A stretch of DNA of 64,000 nt, taken from the NCBI RefSeq assembly GCF_023242475.1, contig NZ_JALJFG010000027.1, forward strand, positions 24,623-88,622, written 5' to 3'. The notes below the pieces were generated by a model. The model ran no database searches. It was not told the DNA's origin and saw only the letters and a program-made list of their open reading frames with translations. This document shows positions 9,314 to 18,327 of this stretch, one piece after another. The position numbers were made by a program, and so were the translations under genes. Source of the DNA: Pseudomonas sp. MWU15-20650 (lineage in GTDB: Bacteria > Pseudomonadota > Gammaproteobacteria > Pseudomonadales > Pseudomonadaceae). Position 1 is the first letter of the stretch, and every line of letters starts with the position of its first letter.

Positions 9314-9408
9314 AATGTGGGAGGGGGCTTGCTCCCGACAGCGGTGTAGCAGCCAGTGAATCGGGTGGCTGACAAACTGCTATCGGGAGCAAGCCCCCTT
9401 TCACATTA
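9314..9408. repeat. REP pair (BIME) between yejA and mltD
   Basis: Two oppositely oriented copies of the REP core flank a ~45-bp centre: TGTGGGAGGGGGCTTGCTCC on the left (from 9316) and GGAGCAAGCCCCCTTTCACA on the right (to about 9405). The arms can pair into a long hairpin. The element lies in the 211-bp gap downstream of mltD and upstream of the importer operon, and is the same family as the large array at 14413-15393. Confidence 0.85.
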
Positions 9409-9430
9409 GCTTTTCGGTGTTCTTGAAACC

Positions 9431-10843
9431 TTAGCGCGGCCCGGAAACCACCAGCATCTGACCCGGCTTCAATGCCTGGCCGGTGCGTGGGTTCCAGCGC
9501 TTGAGATGTTGCATCTCGACGTTGAAGCGCTTGGCGACGATGTACAGCGAATCGCCTTTCTTGACCTTGTATTGCACCGGCTTCTTGCTGTCGGCCTTGG
9601 CCACCAGCTTGCGGGTGTCCTGCATCACCAGGGTCTGGCCAACCTTGAGCGCCTGGCCATTGAGCTTGTTCCAGCGCTGCAGGTCATGGACATCAACCTT
9701 GTTGGCCTTGGCGATCAGGGTGAGGTTGTCGCCGCTGCGCACCTTGTAGCTGCGGCTGCGCCCGGCAACCCGCGGGGTCTCAACTTCGTCGAACACCTGC
9801 TTTCTCGGGCGCATGGCCAGCAGTTCTTCAGGCTTCATCGTCGAAAGAGTGCTGGTGAGCAGTTGCGCCTTGGCGCTTGGCACCAGCAAATGCTGGGGGC
9901 CGTCCAGGGTGGTGCGTTGTTTCAGGGCCGGGTTGAGCTGGAACAGTTCGTCTTCGTCGATTTCCGCCAGCGCGGCGACCCGTGACAGGTCCATGCTTTG
10001 CTTGACTTCCACCACTTCGAAGTACGGCTGGTTGGCGATCGGGTTCAAGTTGACACCGTAAGCCTCGGGGGCCAGCACTACCTGGGACAGTGCCAGGAAC
10101 TTGGGCACGTAGTCCTTGGTTTCCTGGGGCAGGGGCAGGTTCCAGTAGTCGGTCGGCAGGCCGAGCTTCTCGTTGCGTTCGATCGCCCGGCTGACCGTGC
10201 CTTCGCCGGCGTTATAAGCCGCCAGGGCCAGCAGCCAGTCGCCATTGAACATGTCATGCAGACGGGTCAGGTAGTCCAGGGCGGCAGTGGTGGAGGCGGT
10301 GATGTCGCGGCGGCCGTCGTAGGCGCGGGTCTGGCGCAGGTTGAAGTAGCGCCCGGTGGAAGGAATGAACTGCCACAAGCCAACCGCATCGCTACGCGAA
10401 TAGGCCATTGGGTTGTAGGCGCTTTCAATCACCGGCAACAGCGCCAGCTCCAGGGGCATGTTGCGTTCTTCAAGGCGCTCGACGATGTAGTGAATATAGA
10501 GGCTGCCGCGTTCCCCGGCGTTCTCCAGGAAGGACGGGTTGCTGGCGAACCACAAGCGCTGTTGCTCGATGCGCGGGTTGACGCCCAGGCCGTCCTGCAG
10601 TTGAAAGCCCCGGCGCATGCGTTCCCAGACATCCTGGGGCACTTCGGGGCTAGGCTTCTCTGATAGCCAAATAGGTTTTTGCTTGATCTTGGCGGCAAGA
10701 TTGGGTTTGGGTTGCACGGTGGATTGTGCAGCGAAATTTGTCGATTGGCAGCCCGCCAGAGTCGCGGACACAGCCACCGCCACGGCTTGAGCCAGGCGGG
10801 TCAATGCGTCTGAAGAGATGGATTTACGAATAGATGACGACAT
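9431..10843 (-). CDS. mltD: Membrane-bound lytic murein transglycosylase D
   Basis: A 470-residue lipoprotein that cleaves peptidoglycan glycan strands to 1,6-anhydro products. The signal ends in a lipobox LAGC (about residues 29-32). A transglycosylase SLT domain follows, with the catalytic glutamate at E140 in LLPVIESAYNP and the family motif SDAVGLWQFIPSTGR. Two LysM repeats close the protein (RSYKVRSGDNLTLIAKANKV... and VQYKVKKGDSLYIVAKRFNV...), which bind peptidoglycan. I choose the ATG at 10843 because the longer frame begins at TTG and adds nothing lipoprotein-like. It stands next to gloB in the same orientation, a pairing also seen in P. aeruginosa and E. coli. Confidence 0.95.
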   Translation of the reverse strand: MSSSIRKSISSDALTRLAQAVAVAVSATLAGCQSTNFAAQSTVQPKPNLAAKIKQKPIWLSEKPSPEVPQDVWERMRRGFQLQDGLGVNPRIEQQRLWFASNPSFLENAGERGSLYIHYIVERLEERNMPLELALLPVIESAYNPMAYSRSDAVGLWQFIPSTGRYFNLRQTRAYDGRRDITASTTAALDYLTRLHDMFNGDWLLALAAYNAGEGTVSRAIERNEKLGLPTDYWNLPLPQETKDYVPKFLALSQVVLAPEAYGVNLNPIANQPYFEVVEVKQSMDLSRVAALAEIDEDELFQLNPALKQRTTLDGPQHLLVPSAKAQLLTSTLSTMKPEELLAMRPRKQVFDEVETPRVAGRSRSYKVRSGDNLTLIAKANKVDVHDLQRWNKLNGQALKVGQTLVMQDTRKLVAKADSKKPVQYKVKKGDSLYIVAKRFNVEMQHLKRWNPRTGQALKPGQMLVVSGPR

Positions 10844-10941
10844 TGGCTGGAAGTAAGTTCCGGGCAAAAATGTCGGGCGATTCTAGAAAGCGCTTTGGTT
10901 CCGGTCAACCATTCAGAAATTATGTATCAGAGTGCATCTGC

Positions 10942-11709
10942 TTAGAACTTATCTTTCCATGCCCTCAAGCTAGCAAACACTTCGGCCCCAGAGCGGTTGT
11001 CGCGACCATTCCGTTCGTCCGCTTTTTGTTTAACGGATGTTTCAGCGGTGCGTAGGAAAGGGTTAGTACGTTTTTCCAGGGCCAAGTTGGACGGCAGCGT
11101 GATCTCGCCACGGTCGCGCAGTTGGCGCACGTTTTCCACCCGTTCGGCGATATCCGCGTTGTGCGGTTCCACGGCTTGGGCGAACTTGAGGTTGCTTTGT
11201 GTGTATTCGTGGGTGCAGTAGACCAGCGTATCGGCGGGCAGCGCGGCCAGGCGTTCCAACGAGGTGTGCATCTGCTCGGGTGTGCCTTCGAACAGGCGGC
11301 CGCAACCGGCAGCGAACAGGGTGTCACCACACAACAGCACGCCCTGGTGATAAAAGGCGATATGGCCGAGGGTGTGGCCGGGTACCGCATAAACGTCGAA
11401 GTCCCAACCCAGCACGGTGATGTGGTCATTGTCTTGCAGGGCAACATCCCGTGCGGGGATGTTTTCGTTCGCCGGGCCGTAGACCTTGGCGCCGGTTACA
11501 TTTTTCAGTTGCTCCACACCGCCGACATGATCATGGTGATGGTGAGTGACCAGGATATCGCTGAGGGTCCAGTCCGGGTATTGCTTGAGCCAGGCGAGCA
11601 CGGGCGCGGCGTCACCGGGATCGACCACGGCGCAGCGTTGGGTCCCAGGGTCTTGTAACAACCAGATGTAGTTATCGGTGAAGGCGGGTAGGGCACTGAT
11701 CTGTATCAT
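10942..11709 (-). CDS. gloB: Hydroxyacylglutathione hydrolase (glyoxalase II)
   Basis: A 255-residue cytoplasmic metallo-beta-lactamase-fold enzyme that hydrolyses S-D-lactoylglutathione to D-lactate and glutathione, the second step of methylglyoxal detoxification. The metal-binding motif T55-HHHH-D60-H61 is intact, with the downstream GHTLGHIAFY and CGDTLFAAGCGR segments supplying further ligands, and CTHEYTQSNLKFA and the C-terminal substrate-binding part (NPFLR) present. The ATG at 11709 gives MIQISALPAFTDNY, the standard N terminus; the longer frame to 11775 crosses the divergent promoter region. The divergent neighbour encodes a methyltransferase. Confidence 0.95.
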   Translation of the reverse strand: MIQISALPAFTDNYIWLLQDPGTQRCAVVDPGDAAPVLAWLKQYPDWTLSDILVTHHHHDHVGGVEQLKNVTGAKVYGPANENIPARDVALQDNDHITVLGWDFDVYAVPGHTLGHIAFYHQGVLLCGDTLFAAGCGRLFEGTPEQMHTSLERLAALPADTLVYCTHEYTQSNLKFAQAVEPHNADIAERVENVRQLRDRGEITLPSNLALEKRTNPFLRTAETSVKQKADERNGRDNRSGAEVFASLRAWKDKF

Positions 11710-11774
11710 TCTTCGATTCGCCAAGCTGAACACATTGGTGCATCTTAGAACGTCTAGGCGAGTTGGAGAATGCA

Positions 11775-12533
11775 ATGACTGATAAAGCGTTCGCCCAGGC
11801 CGATCCTGAGTGGCTGGCCCTGATCAGCGCGGCCCGCGAATGGCTGTCCGGGCCGATTGGGCAGTTTCTGCTGGACGAAGAACGGCGCATGCTCGAAGAC
11901 GAACTGGGCCGGTTCTTTGGCGGCTACCTCGTGCATTACGGCCCGTCGGCCCAGACGCCGCCGTCCGCGCCACAGGTACAGCGCAATGTGCGCCTGGGCG
12001 CGCCGTTGCCAGGTGTGGAAATCGTCTGTGAGGAGCAGGCGTGGCCCTTGAGCGAACACGCGGCCGATGTGGTGGTATTGCAGCATGGCCTGGATTTCTG
12101 CCTGTCCCCCCACGGGCTGTTGCGCGAAGCGGCGAGCAGTGTGCGCCCCGGTGGCCATTTGCTGATTATTGGCATCAACCCCTGGAGCAGTTGGGGGCTG
12201 CGCCATGCGTTCGCCCATGATGGCCTGCGCCAGGCGCGCTGCATCTCGCCGTCACGGGTGGGAGACTGGCTGAACCTGCTGGGCTTCGCGCTGGAGAAAC
12301 GCCGCTTCGGGTGCTATCGTCCGCCGCTTGCGTCGGCCAAGTGGCAAGGCCGGCTGGCCGGCTGGGAGCGTCGAGCGGGAGCCTGGCAACTGTCGGGTGG
12401 CGGCTTCTATTTATTGGTGGCGCGCAAGATCGTGGTCGGGCTGCGGCCGGTGCGCCAGGAACGGCGCGAGCCCATGGGCAAGCTGGTGCCGATACCGATG
12501 GCCAAGGTCAACCGCAAGCAAAGCGAACCGTAA
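11775..12533 (+). CDS. Class I SAM-dependent methyltransferase (gloB-rnhA intergenic family)
   Basis: A 252-residue protein with a methyltransferase-11 fold. The glycine-rich first motif is degenerate (RLGAPLPGVEIVCEEQAWPL), but DVVVLQHGLDFCLSPHGLLREAASSVRPGGHLLIIGINPWSSWG is the typical motif II/III of the family. Start at ATG 11775, with GGAG six bases upstream. It is divergent from gloB and followed after 85 bp by rnhA, the same order as in P. aeruginosa, where the protein is also uncharacterised. The substrate is unknown; the C-terminal basic tail might contact nucleic acid or membrane, but that is speculation. Confidence 0.8.
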   Translation: MTDKAFAQADPEWLALISAAREWLSGPIGQFLLDEERRMLEDELGRFFGGYLVHYGPSAQTPPSAPQVQRNVRLGAPLPGVEIVCEEQAWPLSEHAADVVVLQHGLDFCLSPHGLLREAASSVRPGGHLLIIGINPWSSWGLRHAFAHDGLRQARCISPSRVGDWLNLLGFALEKRRFGCYRPPLASAKWQGRLAGWERRAGAWQLSGGGFYLLVARKIVVGLRPVRQERREPMGKLVPIPMAKVNRKQSEP

Positions 12534-12618
12534 ACCTCTTTTTGATTTCAGGCCGAGTCGCTCGGCCTCGGGATACTGTCGGTCAACGACCGCCAGCCCG
12601 TTTTGATGGATGCAACCG

Positions 12619-13071
12619 ATGACCGATAGCGTAGAACTCTTCACCGATGGCGCCTGCAAGGGCAACCCGGGCCCAGGCGGCTGGGGGGCCTTGCTGGTAT
12701 GCAAGGGCGTGGAGAAGGAGTTGTGGGGCGGCGAAGCCAACACCACCAACAACCGTATGGAACTGATGGGTGCCATTCGTGGCCTGGAAGAACTCAAGCG
12801 GCGCTGCAACGTACTCTTGGTGACGGACTCGCAATATGTGATGAAGGGCATCAACGAGTGGATGGTCAACTGGAAGAAGCGCGGCTGGAAGACAGCGGCC
12901 AAGGAGCCGGTCAAGAATGCCGACTTGTGGCAACTGCTCGATGAGCAATGCAATCGGCATGACATCACCTGGAAATGGGTGCGCGGGCACATCGGCCACC
13001 CAGGCAATGAGCGTGCCGACCAGTTGGCCAATCGTGGCGTGGATGAAGTGCGCGGTTATAAGCAGAGCTGA
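12619..13071 (+). CDS. rnhA: Ribonuclease HI
   Basis: A 150-residue enzyme that degrades the RNA strand of RNA-DNA hybrids, removing R-loops and primers. With the ATG at 12619 the numbering matches E. coli RNase HI: D10 (FTDGACKGNPGPGGWG), E48 (TNNRMELMGA), D70 (LLVTDSQYV) and the late Asp in HPGNERADQLA. A TGGATG ribosome site stands eight bases before this ATG; an ATG at 12610 would add three residues. It lies upstream of dnaQ in the same orientation, with a small convergent gene between them, unlike the divergent rnhA-dnaQ pair of E. coli. Confidence 0.96.
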   Translation: MTDSVELFTDGACKGNPGPGGWGALLVCKGVEKELWGGEANTTNNRMELMGAIRGLEELKRRCNVLLVTDSQYVMKGINEWMVNWKKRGWKTAAKEPVKNADLWQLLDEQCNRHDITWKWVRGHIGHPGNERADQLANRGVDEVRGYKQS

Positions 13072-13139
13072 GCCAATGACATCGTATACGTCGCCTTGCG
13101 GGATTTTGGCCTGATCAAAAAAACCAGTGATTGTGTGAG

Positions 13140-13445
13140 TCACAGCACCAGGATCGCACGGGCGAGTTGCTCGTCCGTGCACTGTAAGTCCACCAGCGTG
13201 TAGCGAATGTGCTGGAAGGCTGACTCCAACTGGACCGCCCGTATTTCGCCCTCGCTTGCGACAAACGCTGCGGCATCGGTCTTGGCCGCCAATACGATCT
13301 TGTCGTCCTTGAAACGGCTGCTGGTGCCTTGGGTGGCACTCATCGACAGACTCACCAAGGCGTCAGTCGTCATGACGAAGCTGGTGGCCTGCGCACTGGC
13401 GGTGCTGAGCAGGCAAGGGATTAACAGCCATTTTATAGTGCGCAT
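13140..13445 (-). CDS. DUF2388 domain-containing small exported protein
   Basis: A 101-residue protein with a Sec signal (MRTIKWLLIPCLLSTASAQA) and a mature part matching the Pseudomonas DUF2388 family: SFVMTTDALVSLSMSATQGTSSRFKDDKIVLAAKTDAAAFVASEGEIR, then AFQHIR and QLARAIL near the end. Family members are short periplasmic or exported proteins of unknown function, often present in several copies. The gene is inserted between rnhA and dnaQ on the opposite strand, divergent from dnaQ. No catalytic motif or partner is visible. Confidence 0.8.
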   Translation of the reverse strand: MRTIKWLLIPCLLSTASAQATSFVMTTDALVSLSMSATQGTSSRFKDDKIVLAAKTDAAAFVASEGEIRAVQLESAFQHIRYTLVDLQCTDEQLARAILVL

Positions 13446-13591
13446 GAACCTGGAATTTCCGCATCAGGAAGGAGGCACGCAGGCTAGCAACGACGCGTGC
13501 AGCAAACTGCAGCAGGTTTGCTAAACCTTGTTAAAAACTGTTGGGCCCCACCTTGGGGGTTTGCCCCATGGGGCGCATCGGTTAGAGAGCG

Positions 13592-13600
13592 TGCTAATAT
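13592..13600 (+). promoter_or_regulatory. Possible extended -10 promoter for dnaQ
   Basis: TGCTAATAT, an extended -10 (TGn plus TAATAT), lies about 43 bases before the dnaQ ATG. No good -35 box is seen 17 bases upstream, which is tolerated with an extended -10. A 12-bp palindrome (GCCCCATGGGGC, 13563-13574) sits just upstream. Confidence 0.35.
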
Positions 13601-13643
13601 CCCGCCCCTTGAAATGCATTGAACCGTTGAGAGCTGAACCCTG

Positions 13644-14390
13644 ATGGCCATCCGATCTGTTGTACTCGATACCGAAACCACCGGCATGCCGGTGACCGAT
13701 GGTCACCGGATCATCGAAATCGGCTGTGTCGAACTGATGGGGCGCCGTCTCACCGGCCGTCACTTCCACGTCTACCTGCAACCGGACCGCGACAGTGACG
13801 AGGGCGCGATCGGCGTCCACGGCATCACCGACGAGTTCCTCAAGGGCAAGCCGCGCTTCGCCGAAGTGGCCGATGAGTTCTTCGAGTTCATCAACGGCGC
13901 CCAACTGATCATCCATAACGCGGCGTTCGACGTCGGCTTTATCAATAACGAATTTGCCCTGATGGGGCAGACGGACCGTGCGGACATTTCCCAGCACTGC
14001 ACGATCCTCGATACCTTGATGATGGCCCGTGAGCGTCACCCGGGCCAACGCAACAGCCTCGATGCCTTGTGCAAGCGCTATGGCGTCGACAACTCCGGCC
14101 GTGAACTCCACGGCGCCTTGCTCGACTCCGAGATCCTGGCCGACGTTTACCTGACCATGACGGGCGGGCAGACCAGCCTGTCCCTGGCCGGTAACGCGTC
14201 TGACGGCAGCGGCTCGGCGGAAGGCTCGGGCAACCGTCCTTCGGAAATCCGTCGCCTGCCGGCTGATCGCAAGCCCACCACGATCATTCGCGCCAGCGAG
14301 CAGGACTTGGCCGAACACGCCGCTCGGTTGGAGGCCATTGCCAAGTCGGCGGGTGCGCCGGCGCTGTGGACTCAACTGACCCAACAATAG
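13644..14390 (+). CDS. dnaQ: DNA polymerase III epsilon subunit (3'-5' proofreading exonuclease)
   Basis: A 248-residue DEDDh exonuclease, the proofreading subunit of the replicase core. Exo I is VLDTETTG with D9 and E11; Exo II/III follow in LIIHNAAFDVGFINNEF and in the helix HGALLDSEILADVYLTMTGGQ, with the invariant His. The flexible Gly/Ser/Ala linker (about residues 180-205) leads to a C-terminal segment like the one that binds the alpha subunit. The ATG at 13644 gives MAIRSVVLDTETTG, the standard N terminus. Length agrees with E. coli DnaQ (243). Confidence 0.95.
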   Translation: MAIRSVVLDTETTGMPVTDGHRIIEIGCVELMGRRLTGRHFHVYLQPDRDSDEGAIGVHGITDEFLKGKPRFAEVADEFFEFINGAQLIIHNAAFDVGFINNEFALMGQTDRADISQHCTILDTLMMARERHPGQRNSLDALCKRYGVDNSGRELHGALLDSEILADVYLTMTGGQTSLSLAGNASDGSGSAEGSGNRPSEIRRLPADRKPTTIIRASEQDLAEHAARLEAIAKSAGAPALWTQLTQQ

Positions 14391-14412
14391 CCTTGGTGCA
14401 ATGCGATAAAAA

Positions 14413-15393
14413 ATGTGGGAGGGGGCTTGCTCCCGATGGAGGTATGTCGGCCACACATGCATTGACTGACCCACCCTCATCGGGAGCAAGCCCCCTCCCA
14501 CATTTTGAGCGTGATCGTGCACGACCCGAACCCCAATCCAGCCCCGGGCGTCTGCGGGTAGATCGTGCTTTCCTGATGCACGAAACTCCAGTGTGGGAGG
14601 GGGTTTGCTCCCGCTGGCGGTATGTCGGCCACACATGCATTGACTGACACACCCTCATCGGGAGCAAGCCCCCTCCCACATTTTGAGCGTGATCGTGCAC
14701 GCCCCGAACCCCATCCAGCCCCGGGCGTCTGCGGGTAGATCGTGCTTTCCTGATACACGAAACTCCAATGTGGGCGGGGGCTTGCTCCCGATGGCGGTAT
14801 GTCGGCCACACATGCATTGACTGACCCACCCTCATCGGGAGCAAGCCCCCTCCCACATTTTGAGCGTGATCGTGCACGACCCGAACCCCATCCAGCCCCC
14901 GGGCGTCTGCGGGTAGATCGTGCTTTCCTGATGCACGAAACTCCAGTGTGGGAGGGGGCTTGCTCCCGATGGCGGTATGTCGGCCACACATGCATTGACT
15001 GACACACCCTCATCGGGAACAACCCCCTCCCACATTTTGAGCGTGATCGTGCACGACCCGAACCCCAATCCAGCCCCCGGGCGTCTGCGGGTAGATCGTG
15101 CTTTCCTGATGCACGAAACTCCAGTGTGGGAGGGGGCTTGCTCCCGATGGCGGTATGTCGGCCACACATGCATTGACTGACACACCCTCATCGGGAACAA
15201 CCCCCTCCCACATTTTTAGCGTGATCGTGCACGACCCGAACCCCAATCCAGCCCCCGGGCGTCTGCGGGTAGATCGTGCTTTCCTGACGCATGAAACTCC
15301 AATGTGGGAGGGGGCTTGCTCCCGATGGCGGTATGTCGGCCACACATGCATTGACTGACACACCCTCATCGGGAACAACCCCCTCCCACAGTT
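14413..15393. repeat. Tandem array of six REP pairs (BIME), ~178-bp period
   Basis: This 1.1-kb gap between dnaQ and the lysine decarboxylase gene holds no gene. TGTGGGAGGGGGCTTGCTCC or a close variant begins at 14414, 14592, 14769, 14947, 15125 and 15303, i.e. every 177-178 bases. Each unit is an inverted REP pair of about 88 bp around the centre CACACATGCATTGACTGAC, joined to the next by a nearly constant ~90-bp spacer containing GATCGTGCACGACCCGAACC. In units 1-3 the right arm reads CGGGAGCAAGCCCC, in units 4-6 CGGGAACAACCCC, so the array grew by duplication of already diverged units. The spacers are as conserved as the arms, which excludes a CRISPR. Confidence 0.93.
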
Positions 15394-15481
15394 GATCTTC
15401 ACGGCCTGCAAAATCTTCATTCGCATCATTGCCTCCCAGCCTCTACCCTTGAGTGCATAGCCCTCAGGACTACACGCACTC

Positions 15482-17737
15482 ATGTACAAAGACCTGAAGT
15501 TTCCTGTGCTGATCGTGCACCGTGATATCAAGGCCGACACCGTTGCCGGTGACCGGGTTCGAGGCATCGCCAAGGAGCTGGAACAAGAGGGCTTCAGTAT
15601 CTTTTCCGCCGTGGACTACGCCGAAGGGCGGCTGGTAGCGTCCACTCATCACGGCTTGGCCTGCATGCTGATTGCCGCTGAAGGCGCCGGGGAAAATACC
15701 CACCTGCTGCAAAATATGGTCGAGCTGATCCGCCTGGCACGGGTGAGGGCGCCTAACCTGCCGATCTTTGCCTTGGGCGAGCAAGTCACCCTGGAAAACG
15801 CTCCGGCCGATGCCATGAGCGAGCTCAACCAACTGCGCGGCATTCTCTATCTGTTTGAAGACACCGTGCCGTTTCTCGCCCGGCAAGTCGCTCGTGCCGC
15901 ACGCACTTACCTTGATGGCCTGTTGCCGCCGTTCTTCAAGGCGCTGGTGCAGCACACTGCCGACTCCAATTATTCCTGGCACACCCCGGGCCATGGCGGC
16001 GGCGTGGCTTATCGCAAAAGCCCGGTGGGGCAGGCGTTTCATCAGTTCTTTGGGGAAAATACCCTGCGTTCGGACTTGTCTGTTTCCGTGCCGGAACTGG
16101 GCTCGCTGCTCGATCACACCGGGCCCTTGGCGGAAGCCGAAGCCCGCGCCGCGCGTAATTTTGGTGCTGACCACACGTTCTTTGTGATCAACGGCACGTC
16201 CACCGCCAACAAGATCGTCTGGCACTCCATGGTTGGCCGTGACGACCTGGTGCTGGTGGACCGCAACTGCCACAAGTCAGTGTTGCACGCGATCATCATG
16301 ACGGGCGCGATCCCGCTGTATCTGTGCCCGGAGCGTAATGAGCTCGGCATCATCGGCCCGATCCCCCTGAGTGAGTTCAGCCCTGAGTCAATCCGCGCCA
16401 AGATCGACGCCAGCCCCCTGGCCCGTGGCCGGGCGCCGAAAGTGAAGATGGCCGTGGTGACCAATTCCACCTACGACGGCCTGTGCTACAACGCCGAGCT
16501 GATCAAGCAGCAATTGGGCAGCAGTGTCGAGGTGCTGCACTTTGACGAAGCCTGGTACGCCTATGCGGCCTTCCACGAGTTCTTTGCCGGGCGCTATGGC
16601 ATGGGCACCTCGCGTACCCCCGACAGCCCGCTGGTGTTCACCACGCACTCGACCCACAAGTTGCTGGCCGCCTTCAGCCAGGCCTCGATGATCCACGTGC
16701 AGGATGGCGGTGCGCGCAAACTGGACCGCGACCGTTTCAACGAAGCGTTCATGATGCATATCTCCACCTCGCCGCAATACAGCATCATCGCCTCGCTGGA
16801 TGTTGCCTCGGCGATGATGGAAGGTCCGGCCGGGCGTTCACTGTTGCAGGAGATGTTCGATGAGGCCCTGAGCTTTCGTCGTGCCTTGGCCAATTTGCGC
16901 CAGCACATCGCTGCCGAGGACTGGTGGTTTTCTATCTGGCAACCGCCCTCGGTGGCCGGCATTGATCGGGTCGCCACGGCGGATTGGCTGCTGCATCCCC
17001 AGGATGACTGGCACGGTTTTGGCGACGTCGCCGACGATTATGTCCTGCTTGACCCGATCAAGGTGACGTTGGTAATGCCCGGCCTCAACGCCGGTGGCGC
17101 CCTCAGCGATTGCGGGATTCCCGCCGCCGTGGTCAGCAAGTTCCTCTGGGAGCGCGGCCTGGTGGTGGAAAAGACCGGGCTGTATTCTTTCCTCGTGCTG
17201 TTTTCCATGGGCATTACCAAAGGCAAATGGAGTACCTTGCTCACCGAGCTGCTGGAGTTCAAGCGCAACTACGACGCCAACGCCAGCCTGGCCAGTTGCT
17301 TGCCCTCTGTGTATGCCCAAGGTCCGGCACGCTATCAGGGCCTGGGTTTGCGTGACCTGTGCGATCAATTGCACAGCTGTTATCGCCGCAACGCCACGGC
17401 CAAGCACCTCAAGCGCATGTACACGGTGTTGCCGGAAGTCGCGATGAAACCGGCCGATGCCTACGACCAGTTGGTCAGGGGCGAGGTGGAGGCCGTGTCC
17501 ATTGATGCCTTGCCAGGGCGCATCGCCGCCGTGATGCTGGTGCCGTATCCGCCGGGTATTCCGTTGATCATGCCTGGTGAGCGCTTTACCGAGTCAACGC
17601 GTTCGATCATCGATTACCTCGCGTTTGCACGGACGTTCGATAGCAGTTTCCCCGGTTTCGTCGCGGATGTGCATGGGTTACAACACGAAGATGACGGCAG
17701 TGGTCGTTGTTACACCGTCGATTGCATCAAGGGTTGA
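15482..17737 (+). CDS. ldcA: Lysine decarboxylase (Orn/Lys/Arg decarboxylase family)
   Basis: A 751-residue fold-type I PLP enzyme converting lysine to cadaverine (close relatives act on arginine or ornithine). An N-terminal wing domain (FPVLIVHRDIKADTVAGDRV) precedes the catalytic domain: WHTPGHGGGVAYRKSPVG, the cofactor region FVINGTSTANK, FDEAWYAYAAFHEF, and the Schiff-base lysine K393 in THSTHKLLAAF. The C-terminal domain has the usual PGIPLIMPGE. Genomic position after dnaQ equals that of P. aeruginosa PA1818 ldcA, the arginine-induced lysine decarboxylase of that species, which supports lysine as substrate. The 178-bp array occupies its upstream region up to about 90 bases before the ATG. 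An acetyltransferase gene follows eight bases after the stop. Confidence 0.9.
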   Translation: MYKDLKFPVLIVHRDIKADTVAGDRVRGIAKELEQEGFSIFSAVDYAEGRLVASTHHGLACMLIAAEGAGENTHLLQNMVELIRLARVRAPNLPIFALGEQVTLENAPADAMSELNQLRGILYLFEDTVPFLARQVARAARTYLDGLLPPFFKALVQHTADSNYSWHTPGHGGGVAYRKSPVGQAFHQFFGENTLRSDLSVSVPELGSLLDHTGPLAEAEARAARNFGADHTFFVINGTSTANKIVWHSMVGRDDLVLVDRNCHKSVLHAIIMTGAIPLYLCPERNELGIIGPIPLSEFSPESIRAKIDASPLARGRAPKVKMAVVTNSTYDGLCYNAELIKQQLGSSVEVLHFDEAWYAYAAFHEFFAGRYGMGTSRTPDSPLVFTTHSTHKLLAAFSQASMIHVQDGGARKLDRDRFNEAFMMHISTSPQYSIIASLDVASAMMEGPAGRSLLQEMFDEALSFRRALANLRQHIAAEDWWFSIWQPPSVAGIDRVATADWLLHPQDDWHGFGDVADDYVLLDPIKVTLVMPGLNAGGALSDCGIPAAVVSKFLWERGLVVEKTGLYSFLVLFSMGITKGKWSTLLTELLEFKRNYDANASLASCLPSVYAQGPARYQGLGLRDLCDQLHSCYRRNATAKHLKRMYTVLPEVAMKPADAYDQLVRGEVEAVSIDALPGRIAAVMLVPYPPGIPLIMPGERFTESTRSIIDYLAFARTFDSSFPGFVADVHGLQHEDDGSGRCYTVDCIKG

Positions 17738-17745
17738 GGAAGGTT

Positions 17746-18327
17746 ATGCAAGCTGTCATGAACCCGAAGTATCCAGGGCTCAGTGTGCGGGTCGCCGATG
17801 AAGGTTTCGACGCCTATGTATGGGGCAATGACTTCAGCTTTGAGGTCAGCGCCTATGGCGTGCCGGAGATGGGTAAGCGGGTCGATCAATGGGGGGTGGA
17901 GCGCATCCTGCCGTACCGTAAATGTTATGGCATTGACCCGGAAGAATTCGCCAGTTACCGCGGCGCGGTCGACAGCGCGATCTTCATGGCTTACCTGGAT
18001 GACCGTGCGGTGGGGCATATCGTGGTCAGCACCAACTGGAATGGTTTTGCCCACGTTGATGAGTTGGCGGTGGCGTTGCCTGCGCGGCGCCATGGTGTGG
18101 CCAAGGCATTACTGGATGTGGCGCAGTTCTGGAGCCGTAAGAAAAACCTGCCGGGCATGATGCTCGAAACCCAGAACAATAACCTCGGTGCCTGCCGTCT
18201 GTATGAGCGTTGCGGTTATGTGATGGGCGGGATCGATCAGTTGCGGTATCGCGGCATCGACCCGCAAACCCGCGAAGTGGCGATTTTCTGGTACCGCCTG
18301 TTCAAGACTGAAGTCGATCAGGCTTAA
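17746..18327 (+). CDS. GNAT acetyltransferase, streptothricin acetyltransferase (SatA)-like
   Basis: A 193-residue GNAT enzyme. The core AIFMAYLDDRAVGHIVVSTNWNGFAHVDELAVALPARRHGVAKALL holds the acetyl-CoA-binding R-x-x-G-x-A loop; MLETQNNNLGACRLYERCGY and the C-terminal FWYRLF match the SatA-type streptothricin acetyltransferases, which acetylate the beta-lysine moiety of streptothricin. I start at the ATG at 17746 with GAGGAAGG just upstream; the longer frame starts within the decarboxylase gene. It lies eight bases after ldcA, so the two are probably one transcript. A lysine- or cadaverine-like amine is a plausible substrate, by inference from context. Its last four bases overlap the convergent LysR gene. 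Confidence 0.8.
   Translation: MQAVMNPKYPGLSVRVADEGFDAYVWGNDFSFEVSAYGVPEMGKRVDQWGVERILPYRKCYGIDPEEFASYRGAVDSAIFMAYLDDRAVGHIVVSTNWNGFAHVDELAVALPARRHGVAKALLDVAQFWSRKKNLPGMMLETQNNNLGACRLYERCGYVMGGIDQLRYRGIDPQTREVAIFWYRLFKTEVDQA

Noticed and set aside
14413..15393. CRISPR-like regular repeat array
   Set aside because: The period is 178 bp, the spacers are as conserved as the repeats, the units are inverted REP pairs, and no cas gene is near.
14477..15573. Repetitive 60-230-codon frames within the REP array
   Set aside because: They translate the REP units themselves (MCGRHTAIGSKPPP repeated) and have no ribosome sites.
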